The notes under the pieces were generated by a model. The model saw only the letters and a list, made by a program, of their open reading frames with translations, searched no databases and was not told the origin of the DNA. Positions 32,588-40,410 of a stretch of DNA of 50,633 bases are shown here, piece after piece (the first letter of the stretch is position 1; each line of letters begins with the position of its first letter). The position numbers and the translations under genes were made by a program. Source of the stretch: Mucilaginibacter sp. 44-25 (GTDB taxonomy: Bacteria > Bacteroidota > Bacteroidia > Sphingobacteriales > Sphingobacteriaceae); NCBI GenBank assembly GCA_001898335.1, contig MKTS01000007.1, positions 73,311 to 123,943 on the forward strand, given 5' to 3'.

Positions 32588-32914
32588 CTATACAGAGAAG
32601 CTTTCTCCGCATCCGCAGGTACGGGTGGCGTTAGGGTTATGGAAGTTAAATCCCTTACCATTAAGGCCATCGCTAAAATCAAGTTCTGTGCCGGCCAGGT
32701 ATAAGAATGATTTCATATCCAAAGCCATGCGGACACCTTTGTCTTCAAAAAATTGGTCGCCTTTTTTCTCCTCGTTGTCAAAATCCAAATTGTATGACAA
32801 GCCGGAGCAACCGCCTCCCTGCACACTCACACGCAAGAAATAGGAGCTATCCAGCCCGCTATCCTGCATCAAGTGCTCAATTTTTGATTTTGCTTTATCA
32901 GTTACAGTTACCAT
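32588..32914 (-). CDS. iscA: iron-sulfur cluster assembly protein IscA/ErpA
   Basis: A-type Fe-S carrier of 108 residues from the ATG at 32914 (an ATG at 32950 gives 12 extra, poorly conserved residues). The HesB domain has the conserved cysteines C36 in GGGCSGLSYNL, C100 and C102 in RTCGCGESF, which bind Fe or a cluster. It is last in iscS-iscU-iscA. A 91-nt gap with a fold-back element separates it from iscU. IscA and ErpA cannot be told apart by eye. Confidence 0.93.
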   Translation of the reverse strand: MVTVTDKAKSKIEHLMQDSGLDSSYFLRVSVQGGGCSGLSYNLDFDNEEKKGDQFFEDKGVRMALDMKSFLYLAGTELDFSDGLNGKGFNFHNPNATRTCGCGESFSV

Positions 32915-33005
32915 AGTAGTAGAATCAAGACTATTAGAATCAAGAGTCAAGACAAAATAATAAGCCAGGGACCCCCGACTCTTAGTTCTTGACTCTTAAG
33001 TCTTA
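32915..33005. repeat. intergenic palindromic element, GAATCAAGA type, in the isc operon
   Basis: Left arm at 32921-32953: AGAATCAAGACTATTAGAAT then CAAGAGTCAAGAC. Right arm at 32977-33004: GACTCTTAGTTCTTGACTCT then TAAGTCTT. The arms pair imperfectly over about 25-30 nt with a GC-rich loop (CCAGGGACCCCC). Same words as at 10909-11009. It lies within the isc operon, between iscU and iscA. Confidence 0.65.
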
Positions 33006-33419
33006 TTAATGGTGCGATTTTTCTAATTCAATTGGCTCCATACCATTCTTAACGCGATAATCGTTAATGGCAGCTTTAATGGCATCTTCTGCCAATACAG
33101 AGCAATGAATTTTAACCGGTGGAAGGGCAAGCTCCTCTACAATGTCCATGTTATCTATCTTCATGGCATCGTCAACACTTTTACCTTTAAGCCACTCGGT
33201 AGCTAAAGACGAAGAAGCGATAGCTGATCCGCAACCAAAGGTTTTAAATTTTGCATCGGTGATGATATTGTTATCATCAACCTGGATTTGCAGACGCATT
33301 ACGTCGCCACACTCAGGGGCGCCTACAAGGCCGGTACCTACCTTGTGGCTGCTTTTATCTAACGTACCCACGTTACGAGGGTTAGTGTAATGGTCAATTA
33401 CTTTATCTGAATAAGCCAT
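33006..33419 (-). CDS. iscU: iron-sulfur cluster scaffold IscU
   Basis: Scaffold on which [2Fe-2S]/[4Fe-4S] clusters are built, 137 residues. Cluster ligands are all present: C37 and D39 in ECGD, C63 in FGCGS, and H105-C106 in KIHCS. The LPPVK motif at 99-103, the recognition site for the HscA chaperone, is also present, although hscA/hscB genes are not in this window. It ends in a His-rich tail (SHH). The start at 33419 is preferred to 33440. It is second in the iscS-iscU-iscA order, each gap being about 92 nt. Confidence 0.96.
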   Translation of the reverse strand: MAYSDKVIDHYTNPRNVGTLDKSSHKVGTGLVGAPECGDVMRLQIQVDDNNIITDAKFKTFGCGSAIASSSLATEWLKGKSVDDAMKIDNMDIVEELALPPVKIHCSVLAEDAIKAAINDYRVKNGMEPIELEKSHH

Positions 33420-33512
33420 TTTTGTAAAGTTTAAAGTCAAAAGTAAAAAGTCAAAAGACAGTTCACTTAATCATTGTTAATATTTAAAGCATCTGCACAT
33501 TCGCACATTTAT
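33420..33512. repeat. intergenic repeat in the isc operon, TCAAAAGTA and CTGCACAT words
   Basis: The 11-mer AAAGTCAAAAG occurs at 33433-33443 and 33447-33457 (14-nt period, as at 2706-2733). On the other end, CATCTGCACATTCGCACATTT at about 33490-33509 recalls the AGATGTGCAGAT family. This gap therefore mixes two word families. It lies between iscS and iscU. Confidence 0.45.
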
Positions 33513-34724
33513 TTAGTGTTCTGCCCACTCAATTGAGTTAAGGTCAATACCTTCTTTGAACATTTCCCAAAGTGGTGACAGTTCGCGCAGGTGGTTAACT
33601 GCTTTTTTGGTTACTTCAATGGCGTAGTCAACCTCTTCTTCTGTTGTGAAACGGCCTAAACCGAAACGGATAGAAGAGTGTGCCAGGTCATCGCTCAAAC
33701 CCAAGCTTTTTAACACATATGATGGTTCTAAAGAAGCCGAAGTACAAGCAGAGCCTGATGACACTGCCAAGTCTTTCATGGCCATCATTAAACCTTCGCC
33801 CTCAACGTATTTAAACGAAATGTTAGCTACGTGTGGTAAGCGGTGTTCAATGTTACCGTTTACATAGCTTTCTTCAAGCTCAGTAAGGGCATTTTGCAAT
33901 TTATCGCGCAGAGTCGAAAGACGTTTTGCTTCGGCTTCCATTTCCTGACCGGCAATTTCGCAGGCTTTGCCTAAACCAACAATACCCGGAACGTTCAGCG
34001 TGCCAGAACGCATACCGCGCTCATGGCCACCACCATCCATCTGGGCAGTAACCTTAACACGTGGTCCTTTACGGCGTACGTACAAAGCACCTACACCCTT
34101 AGGGCCATACATTTTATGTGCTGATAATGCTAAAAGGTCAATACCATCAGCGTTTACATCAACAGGTATTTTACCAACTGCCTGTGTAGCATCTGTCATA
34201 AACAAAGCACCATGCTTGTGGGCAATGGCCGCAATTTCTTTAACAGGCTGTATAACACCTATCTCGTTGTTGCCATACATAATAGAAACCAGGATGGTTT
34301 CAGGTGTCATGGCAGCTTCAAGTTCGGCAAGGTCAACCAAACCATCTTCCTTAACAGGCAGGTAAGTTACTTTACCGCCCAATTTCTCTATGTGTTTACA
34401 GGCATCCAAAACAGCTTTATGTTCGGTAACAGCTGTTATAATGTGGTTACCTTTGTCTTTGTACATTTCAAACACGCCTTTAATGGCAAGGTTATCAGAT
34501 TCGGTAGCGCCTGATGTAAAGATGATCTCTTTTTCGCTTGCACCTATCAACTTTGCAACCTGCTCGCGAGCATAATCAACGCCCTCTTCGGCTACCCATC
34601 CAAAATGGTGGTTACGGCTTGCAGCATTACCAAATTTGTTGGTAAAGTAAGGCAGCATAGCTTCAAGCACCCTTGGGTCCATTGGGGTAGTTGCGTTGTT
34701 ATCTAAATAAATTGGGATGTTCAT
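33513..34724 (-). CDS. iscS: cysteine desulfurase IscS
   Basis: PLP enzyme that takes sulfur from cysteine for Fe-S cluster assembly and other sulfur-transfer routes. The 403-residue protein has PLP Lys 204 in [11 protein letters not shown], the [14 protein letters not shown] substrate/PLP loop at 70-83, TDATQAVGK near 178-185, and the mobile-loop catalytic Cys 327 in [15 protein letters not shown]-terminus [15 protein letters not shown] is typical. It heads the isc operon; a TATATTTG promoter box lies at 34744-34751. No IscR gene is next to it. Confidence 0.96.
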   Translation of the reverse strand: MNIPIYLDNNATTPMDPRVLEAMLPYFTNKFGNAASRNHHFGWVAEEGVDYAREQVAKLIGASEKEIIFTSGATESDNLAIKGVFEMYKDKGNHIITAVTEHKAVLDACKHIEKLGGKVTYLPVKEDGLVDLAELEAAMTPETILVSIMYGNNEIGVIQPVKEIAAIAHKHGALFMTDATQAVGKIPVDVNADGIDLLALSAHKMYGPKGVGALYVRRKGPRVKVTAQMDGGGHERGMRSGTLNVPGIVGLGKACEIAGQEMEAEAKRLSTLRDKLQNALTELEESYVNGNIEHRLPHVANISFKYVEGEGLMMAMKDLAVSSGSACTSASLEPSYVLKSLGLSDDLAHSSIRFGLGRFTTEEEVDYAIEVTKKAVNHLRELSPLWEMFKEGIDLNSIEWAEH

Positions 34725-34743
34725 GCAGTAAATTTTAACAATA

Positions 34744-34751
34744 CAAATATA
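34744..34751 (-). promoter_or_regulatory. TAnnTTTG promoter box for the isc operon
   Basis: Minus strand reads TATATTTG, 19 nt before the iscS ATG. No -33 element at the standard distance. Confidence 0.5.
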
Positions 34752-34916
34752 CGCAAAGTTTTACTTTTGCATCTTTTGACAGCTATAATTTGCTTTAAGA
34801 TGCCATTTATTTACAATATTTGGACATGACGGAGGGGGAAGGTAAAAGCTAAACCTAAAAGCATAAAGCTGCAGTTTAAAATATCATCACTTATATAATA
34901 ATCCACCAAAGAACAA

Positions 34917-35315
34917 ATGAACAAAATAGAGCACATAGGCATCGCCGTAAACAGTATTGAAACAGCCGGCGATATTTACTCTAAGTTGTTAAACACCGGT
35001 GTTTATAAAATTGAAGAAGTACTTAGCGAGGGTGTTAAAACAGCTTTTCTTCAAAGCGGCCCTAACAAAATAGAGTTACTTGAGGCTACCAGTGCCGATA
35101 GCCCGATTGCGAAATTTATTGAAAAAAAGGGTGAGGGCATACACCATATCGCGTTCGATGTTGACGACATCAAAGCCGAGATGGAAAGATTGAGATCACA
35201 AGGATTTGTTCTGTTAAACAAAGAGCCGAAACGTGGCGCAGATAATAAGTTGGTTTGTTTTGTTCATCCAAAGAGCGTAAATGGTGTATTGGTAGAATTG
35301 TGCCAGTCAATCTAA
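34917..35315 (+). CDS. mce: methylmalonyl-CoA epimerase
   Basis: Vicinal-oxygen-chelate enzyme that interconverts the S and R epimers of methylmalonyl-CoA, in propionate/succinate metabolism. The 132-residue product starts MNKIEHIGIAVNSIE with metal ligand His 6; a second VOC half has GIHHIAFDVDDIKAEMERL and the final metal-ligand Glu in NGVLVELCQ. Length and order match the family. It is monocistronic, with the isc operon divergent from it and about 140 nt to the next gene. The mutase genes mutA/mutB are not in the window. Confidence 0.94.
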   Translation: MNKIEHIGIAVNSIETAGDIYSKLLNTGVYKIEEVLSEGVKTAFLQSGPNKIELLEATSADSPIAKFIEKKGEGIHHIAFDVDDIKAEMERLRSQGFVLLNKEPKRGADNKLVCFVHPKSVNGVLVELCQSI

Positions 35316-35458
35316 TAATTTTTAAAAGTGCATTATCTACTTAAATCAATAATTCATTTCTAAAAGTGTTAAATACAGCAACTATCTAATAAACGCTTAC
35401 GTATAAACGTTGAGTTAACTGAAAAAGGTTATAATCCCCTATTGATCTATTTGAGCAA

Positions 35459-36916
35459 ATGAAAGTTGCTAAGAAAATGCTGAATACTTTTGCCACTACG
35501 CTATTGGCTTCGTCTTTAATGATGTGCGCCAAGCCAACGCTTAAACCCGAGAAGCCACAAAGTGTGGTACAGCAACCTTCGGCTAAACCCGATACTTTAA
35601 ACAGCGCTATCGGTACTTTACCAGATGCGGGAACAGATCCTACACTTCCCGATACTTCAGCTCCGGCGCGAATAATTACCAACTCTGTTACTACAACCAT
35701 CACCGTTCAACCATCGCAATGGTATGTTGACGGTTCTAATTTACCGGCTGGAGCTATAATTTATATTCCAGCGGGCACACGTGGCGCGCTTTTGCTAAAA
35801 AATATTAAAGGTACCGCGCTTAAACCAATCGTTATTGTTAATAAAGGCGGCCAGGTTGTTTTCTCAGTAGCTAAAACAGCTTCATATGCATTAAAAACTC
35901 AGAACTGTAAGAATTTTAAAGTATTGGGTACCGGAACTGCCGGTGTAAACTTTGGGTTTGTGGTTGATGGGGGGAATCTTGGTGTTTCTATGGATGACTT
36001 GAGTACAGATTTTGAGATAGCCAATATCGAAGTAAAGAATAGTGGTTTTGCCGGTATCATGGCTAAAACCGACCCGACATGCGATCCTGCTACCCAGCGT
36101 GGAAACTTTACAATGAGTAATGTGATTATTCACCACAATTACATTCATAATACTGGCGGCGAGGGTATATATGTGGGGAACTCCTTTTATAAGGATGGTG
36201 TATCTGCTTCTTGTGGTACGGTAATGCCCCATGATGTTAAGAACCTCAGGATTTACAAAAACGTTATCAATTTTTCCGGTTGTGAGGGTATACAGGTAGG
36301 CAGCGCGGTAGCAGGTTGTTCAGTATACTACAATACCATCGTTTCTCCGGGTACATCGCCTTTTGCAAGCGGGCAAAATAATGGCATACAAATAGGTGAG
36401 GGCACTGGCGGCAGATGCTTTAACAACCTGGTGAAAAACGCTCCCGGCAATGGTATTATCGTACTTGGGTTAGGGGATAATACTGTATTTAATAACTACA
36501 TTATCAACGCCGGTGAAAATGGAATTTTTGCTGATTCGCGCTATACGCCTGGTCCTTATTTCAGGTTTATTAATAACACCATAATAGCGCCTGCTAAAGA
36601 TGGTATTAAATTAAACTCGGTGATTATTCCCGTAAACCTGGTTATCAATAATGTGGTCATCAGGCCTGGCACTGGTGTGTTTATCCATCCAATGAATAGC
36701 AGTGTTAAAGTTACGGCTCTAAATAATTACACCAATAATGATGTTAATACTTGTAAGTTTATAGATTTTAACGGTGGTAACTATCATTTGCAGGCAACAT
36801 CGCCACTTATTAATGCGGGCACAAATGCAAGCTCATATGGTGTAACTTTTGACTATTACGGAACAAAACGACCAGCCGGAGCAGTATTTGATATTGGTGC
36901 TACAGAATATCAATAA
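35459..36916 (+). CDS. right-handed parallel beta-helix lipoprotein
   Basis: Predicted exported lipoprotein of 485 residues. The N-terminus has a signal peptide with likely lipid-attachment Cys 23 (SSLMMCAKP), then a Pro/Ser/Thr-rich linker to about residue 80. The rest is a beta-helix with short repeats around N-G-I (for example NNGIQIGEGTGG, GNGIIVLGLGDNT, ENGIFADSRY) and ends with SPLINAGTNASSYGVTFDYY, GAVFDIGATEYQ, a finish common in Bacteroidetes beta-helix or PL-type surface proteins. No catalytic residues of a known lyase were seen, so its role (possibly polysaccharide binding or cleavage) is unproven. Single-gene unit before rpmE2. Confidence 0.78.
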   Translation: MKVAKKMLNTFATTLLASSLMMCAKPTLKPEKPQSVVQQPSAKPDTLNSAIGTLPDAGTDPTLPDTSAPARIITNSVTTTITVQPSQWYVDGSNLPAGAIIYIPAGTRGALLLKNIKGTALKPIVIVNKGGQVVFSVAKTASYALKTQNCKNFKVLGTGTAGVNFGFVVDGGNLGVSMDDLSTDFEIANIEVKNSGFAGIMAKTDPTCDPATQRGNFTMSNVIIHHNYIHNTGGEGIYVGNSFYKDGVSASCGTVMPHDVKNLRIYKNVINFSGCEGIQVGSAVAGCSVYYNTIVSPGTSPFASGQNNGIQIGEGTGGRCFNNLVKNAPGNGIIVLGLGDNTVFNNYIINAGENGIFADSRYTPGPYFRFINNTIIAPAKDGIKLNSVIIPVNLVINNVVIRPGTGVFIHPMNSSVKVTALNNYTNNDVNTCKFIDFNGGNYHLQATSPLINAGTNASSYGVTFDYYGTKRPAGAVFDIGATEYQ

Positions 36917-36979
36917 ACTGTTTGTGTGTAAATGTTGAAAAATTTTAAACTTTCACTTTTCTGTTTTAGTTTTTTTGAT

Positions 36980-36987
36980 TACATTTG
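36980..36987 (+). promoter_or_regulatory. TAnnTTTG promoter box for rpmE2
   Basis: TACATTTG, 31 nt upstream of the rpmE2 ATG at 37019. It lies inside the longer reading of the gene and so supports the later start. Confidence 0.55.
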
Positions 36988-37018
36988 CGCCTCTTTTGAG
37001 AAGAAAGAATATAAGAAA

Positions 37019-37267
37019 ATGAAAAAAGATCTGCATCCATCAAACTATAGATTAGTTGTTTTTAAAGATATGTCTAACGACTATTCTTTCATCACTAAGT
37101 CATGCATCGATACCCGTGAAACAACTACATGGGAAGATGGTAATGAATACCCATTGGTTAAATTAGAGATATCACACACTTCGCACCCGTTTTATACAGG
37201 TAAAATGAAGTTAGTTGACACTGCTGGTCGTATTGACAAGTTCCGTAGCCGTTACAACAAAAAGTAA
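37019..37267 (+). CDS. rpmE2: 50S ribosomal protein L31, type B
   Basis: Ribosomal protein of 82 residues: [20 protein letters not shown], then [56 protein letters not shown] in pieces is the type B L31 sequence. It lacks the CxxC zinc ligands of the C+ type (only one Cys, at CIDTRE), as expected for type B. The true start is 37019; an open frame back to 36932 is not conserved. It precedes alternative glmU with a terminator between them. Confidence 0.96.
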   Translation: MKKDLHPSNYRLVVFKDMSNDYSFITKSCIDTRETTTWEDGNEYPLVKLEISHTSHPFYTGKMKLVDTAGRIDKFRSRYNKK

Positions 37268-37293
37268 TTGTTATATTAACAAAATATTCAATG

Positions 37294-37329
37294 GTCCCCC
37301 GCCAAAAGCAGGGGACTTTTTTTATTTTT
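37294..37329 (+). terminator. terminator of rpmE2
   Basis: GTCCCC (37294-37299) pairs with GGGGAC (37311-37316), followed by a seven-T run and TATTTTT. A classic intrinsic terminator 27 nt after the rpmE2 stop. Confidence 0.85.
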
Positions 37330-37334
37330 GACCC

Positions 37335-38537
37335 ATGGCAATTATTCTTTTCGACGATAACGCCCGCAATACACTTCTACCTTTAACTTACACCCGCCCG
37401 GTTGGCGACCTGCGTATTGGTATTTTAACCATCGCCGAAAAATGGGGTAAACATCTAAACAAAACCTATTCGTTCCTTACCGAAGAATATTTACAGGATA
37501 AATACGCTATTGAGATTGATGAAGATAACTTGTTCATTAATGGGGCATTCTGTCCTGATGAAACATTGGTTGAAGCAATCGCTACATTAAAAACTGGTCA
37601 ATCCATAACTTATCGTAATCAATTAGTAGCAGTGCGCCTTAATGCTGACGATGCTAAAGGCTTTGGGGCGCAGCAGGTATATCCGGATTCAATTATCCAC
37701 GAGCGTATCCCGGTTACCATAAAATACCCTGAAGATATTTTCAAAAAAAACGATATAGAACTACGTAAGGATTTTACCTTGCTTACAAAAGGCCGCACCA
37801 GTGCGGTTATGAGTAGTACCAATACCATTATAGGTGCCGATTTCTTTGCGGAAGAAGGCGCCATAGCAGAATGTTGTACTTTTAGCACCCTCAACGGCCC
37901 GATATATCTTTCGGCTAACTCAGAGGTGTGGGAAGGTACTAACATTAGGGGCCCATTTGCTTTGTGTTCCAATTCGCAGATAAAAATGGGAACCAAGATA
38001 TACGGCGCAACTACCGTTGGCCCTTATTGCCGCGTAGGTGGTGAGGTTAATAATGCGGTTTTATGGGGATATTCAAATAAAGGGCATGAGGGGTATTTGG
38101 GTAACTCTGTAGTAGGTGAATGGTGTAATATTGGCGCAGACACCAACAACTCTAACCTTAAAAACAATTATTCCGAAGTAAAGCTTTGGGATTACGCGTC
38201 GCAAAGTATGCGTAAAACTGGTCTACAGTTTTGCGGATTAATTATGGCCGACCACGCAAAGTGCGGCATTAACACCATGTTTAATACCGGTACAGTTGTA
38301 GGAGTAGGGGCTAACGTTTTTGGTGGCGGTTATCCACCCAATTTCATTCCCGACTTTTCATGGGGTAGCGCAGATGGCTTTGAAGAGTATGCTTTTAACA
38401 AAATGCTCGAAACTACCGAACGGGTTTTCGCACGAAGGCAGCATCGGCCATTTAACGATGCCGAAAAGCAGATACTTACCGAAGTTTTTAAATTAACTAA
38501 AGAACAAAGAGAATTAAATGGTTGCGTTACTAAGTAA
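37335..38537 (+). CDS. alternative GlmU: putative sugar nucleotidyltransferase/acetyltransferase
   Basis: Probably makes UDP-GlcNAc for cell-wall synthesis in place of canonical GlmU. The 400-residue protein begins with a degenerate nucleotidyltransferase domain (MAIILFDDNARNTLLPLTYTRPVGDLRIG: the LPLT-TRPVGDLRIGI start is diagnostic of the Bacteroidetes alternative GlmU family) and ends with a left-handed beta-helix of hexapeptide repeats (about 190-370; GPYCRVGGEVNNAVLWGYSN, VVGEWCNIGADTNNSNLKNN, TGTVVGVGANVFGGG). It is followed by tpiA and prmA on the same strand, the rpmE2-glmU-tpiA-prmA order I recall from related genomes. Substrate inferred from family. Confidence 0.88.
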   Translation: MAIILFDDNARNTLLPLTYTRPVGDLRIGILTIAEKWGKHLNKTYSFLTEEYLQDKYAIEIDEDNLFINGAFCPDETLVEAIATLKTGQSITYRNQLVAVRLNADDAKGFGAQQVYPDSIIHERIPVTIKYPEDIFKKNDIELRKDFTLLTKGRTSAVMSSTNTIIGADFFAEEGAIAECCTFSTLNGPIYLSANSEVWEGTNIRGPFALCSNSQIKMGTKIYGATTVGPYCRVGGEVNNAVLWGYSNKGHEGYLGNSVVGEWCNIGADTNNSNLKNNYSEVKLWDYASQSMRKTGLQFCGLIMADHAKCGINTMFNTGTVVGVGANVFGGGYPPNFIPDFSWGSADGFEEYAFNKMLETTERVFARRQHRPFNDAEKQILTEVFKLTKEQRELNGCVTK

Positions 38538-38606
38538 TTCAATCAAGATACGTAATTAACATGGGCTATATTTATTATCAGTATACCCTAAACTAAACTT
38601 AACAAC

Positions 38607-39371
38607 ATGAGAAAAAAAATTGTAGCAGGAAACTGGAAAATGAACCTTGATTACAACGAAGGTTTATCGCTTTTTTCTGAAGTGCTTAATATGGTTAAAG
38701 ACGAAGCAACCGGTACTCAGGAAGTAGTGGTTTGCAGTCCGTTTATTCATTTGCACAGCCTTGTACAATTAGCAAAAGGAAACAATCGTGTATCAATCGG
38801 TGCTCAAAATGCTCACCAGGCCGAAAGTGGTGCATACACAGGCGAAGTATCTGCAAAGCAAATAAAATCTGTGGGTGCAGCATACGTTATCCTGGGCCAC
38901 TCGGAGCGTCGACAGTACTTTGGTGAAACCAACCAGTTGCTTGCTCAAAAAACTGATACTGCTTTAGCTAACGGGTTAAAACCTATTTTTTGCATTGGTG
39001 AAACACTGCAGGAGCGTGAGGCGGGCGAGCATTTCAACATTATTAAAACACAATTACAAGAAGGCATATATCACTTAGATGCTGATAAATTTTCTCAAAT
39101 AGTTTTGGCTTACGAGCCGGTTTGGGCTATTGGTACTGGTGTTACTGCAACATCGGAGCAGGCGCAGGAGATCCATGCTTTTATTCGCCAGGAGCTGGCA
39201 TCGAAATACGGACAGCAAGTTGCTGACGATACAACCATACTTTATGGCGGTAGCTGCAATGCTAAAAATGCCCCGGAATTATTTGCACAGCACGATATAG
39301 ACGGTGGCCTTATTGGCGGTGCCTCACTTAAATCGCGCGACTTTACAGATATTGTAAAGGTGTTTAATTAA
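38607..39371 (+). CDS. tpiA: triosephosphate isomerase
   Basis: Glycolytic enzyme interconverting dihydroxyacetone phosphate and glyceraldehyde 3-phosphate. The 254-residue TIM barrel has N9 and K11 in GNWKMN, the catalytic His 97 in VILGHSERRQYFGE, catalytic Glu 169 in AYEPVWAIGTG (flexible loop follows) and the phosphate-binding GLIGGASLKS end. All active-site residues are intact. It lies 69 nt after alternative glmU and before prmA, from which it is separated by a 104-nt fold-back element. Confidence 0.98.
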   Translation: MRKKIVAGNWKMNLDYNEGLSLFSEVLNMVKDEATGTQEVVVCSPFIHLHSLVQLAKGNNRVSIGAQNAHQAESGAYTGEVSAKQIKSVGAAYVILGHSERRQYFGETNQLLAQKTDTALANGLKPIFCIGETLQEREAGEHFNIIKTQLQEGIYHLDADKFSQIVLAYEPVWAIGTGVTATSEQAQEIHAFIRQELASKYGQQVADDTTILYGGSCNAKNAPELFAQHDIDGGLIGGASLKSRDFTDIVKVFN

Positions 39372-39475
39372 GGTTTAGAGATTAGAGGTTGGAGATCAGA
39401 GATTAGTCGAGTTGATTAATCTTTGGTCTCTTTGTATTTTCTAATCTTTAATCTCTGTTCTCTAATCTCTAAAAC
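39372..39475. repeat. intergenic palindromic element, GAGATTAG type, touching the prmA start
   Basis: Left arm 39374-39406 (TTTAGAGATTAGAGG, then TTGGAGATCAGAGATTAG) and right arm 39441-39473 (CTAATCTTTAATCTCTG, then TTCTCTAATCTCTAAA) are both 33 nt and match as inverted repeats at 27 of 33 positions by direct comparison. The word GAGATTAG is itself repeated within each arm, and the right arm ends 2 nt before the prmA ATG. Could end the tpiA message or occlude the prmA start. Confidence 0.8.
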
Positions 39476-40312
39476 ATGAACTACTACGAGCTGCTTTTTA
39501 CAACCGTTACCACTGAGGATTATCAACAAGACCTGCTGATAGCTGCTTTGGGGGAAATAGGTTTTGATACCTTTGAGGAACTCGACCTCGGCTTTAAGGC
39601 TTACATTCCTGTGGATAATTTTGACCAGCAGGTATTAGATGAGACACTGGAGCCTTATCGAGAGATGTTCACCTTTAGTTACGAGGTTACCCTAATTCCT
39701 CAAAAAAATTGGAACGAGGTGTGGGAAAGCAATTTTGAACCCATACAAATAGGCGACCAGGTATTTGTGCGAGCGACCTTTCATGAAGCTAAACCTGAAT
39801 TCCCCTACGAGATCGTTATCGACCCGAAAATGGCATTTGGCACAGGGCATCATCAAACTACGGCCATGATGATGCAAATGATGCTGGAGAATGATTTTGA
39901 TGGCAAAAAGGTACTGGATATGGGTTGCGGAACTGGCATACTTGCCATCCTGGCTGCCAAACTGGGAGCAACAGATCTAACCGCTATCGATTATGATCCC
40001 GTTTGCTATGAAAGCACCATTGAAAACGCGCCGCTAAATCAGGTAGACAATATCAAGGCGCTTTGTGGTTCAAAAGAAGTTATTCCCGCCGAACAATATG
40101 ATATTATATTGGCCAACATTAACCGCAACATCCTGCTCGATCAAATGGAGAGCTACGCTAAAGTGTTAACACCAGGCGGCGAGATTTATTTCAGCGGTTT
40201 TTACGAGTCACCTGATCTGGATATCATTACCGAAGAAGCTCGTAAATATAATCTTAAATACATCACCCACAAAAAAGATAAAGAATGGGTGGCAGCAAAA
40301 TTTGTAGTTTAG
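39476..40312 (+). CDS. prmA: ribosomal protein L11 methyltransferase
   Basis: SAM-dependent enzyme that methylates ribosomal protein L11. The 278-residue product has an N-terminal substrate-recognition domain (YYELLFTTVTTEDYQQDLLI, NWNEVWESNFEPI), a typical DPKMAFGTGHHQTT motif at 116-129 and the SAM-binding VLDMGCGTG at 146-154, then LANINRNILL at the active-site strand. Length is near the E. coli enzyme's. The start codon is 2 nt past the right arm of a 33-nt inverted repeat. Confidence 0.95.
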   Translation: MNYYELLFTTVTTEDYQQDLLIAALGEIGFDTFEELDLGFKAYIPVDNFDQQVLDETLEPYREMFTFSYEVTLIPQKNWNEVWESNFEPIQIGDQVFVRATFHEAKPEFPYEIVIDPKMAFGTGHHQTTAMMMQMMLENDFDGKKVLDMGCGTGILAILAAKLGATDLTAIDYDPVCYESTIENAPLNQVDNIKALCGSKEVIPAEQYDIILANINRNILLDQMESYAKVLTPGGEIYFSGFYESPDLDIITEEARKYNLKYITHKKDKEWVAAKFVV

Positions 40313-40410
40313 GATTACACTGATTATGGTGGAAGATTTCACCGATTAATAAAAAAATGATTTCACCGATTTCCTAATCGGTGAAATCATCCGTTAATCA
40401 AATCAATAAC
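40313..40410. repeat. intergenic palindromic element, GATTTCACCGATT type
   Basis: GATTTCACCGATT occurs at 40335-40347 and 40359-40371. The second copy, extended to ATGATTTCACCGATT (40357-40371), pairs perfectly over 15 bp with AATCGGTGAAATCAT at 40376-40390 around a 4-nt loop (TCCT). Outer words GATTACACTGATTATGG and CCGTTAATC add weak extra pairing. It lies between convergent prmA and the NAD(P)-binding gene and probably terminates both. Confidence 0.8.

Noticed and set aside
34752..34916. tRNA or riboswitch between iscS and mce
   Set aside because: No cloverleaf or known aptamer core could be recognised; only AT-rich DNA and a short G-rich run.
36932..37018. Longer N-terminus for L31 type B
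   Set aside because: Contains the promoter box TACATTTG and has no L31-like residues; 37019 is the conserved start.
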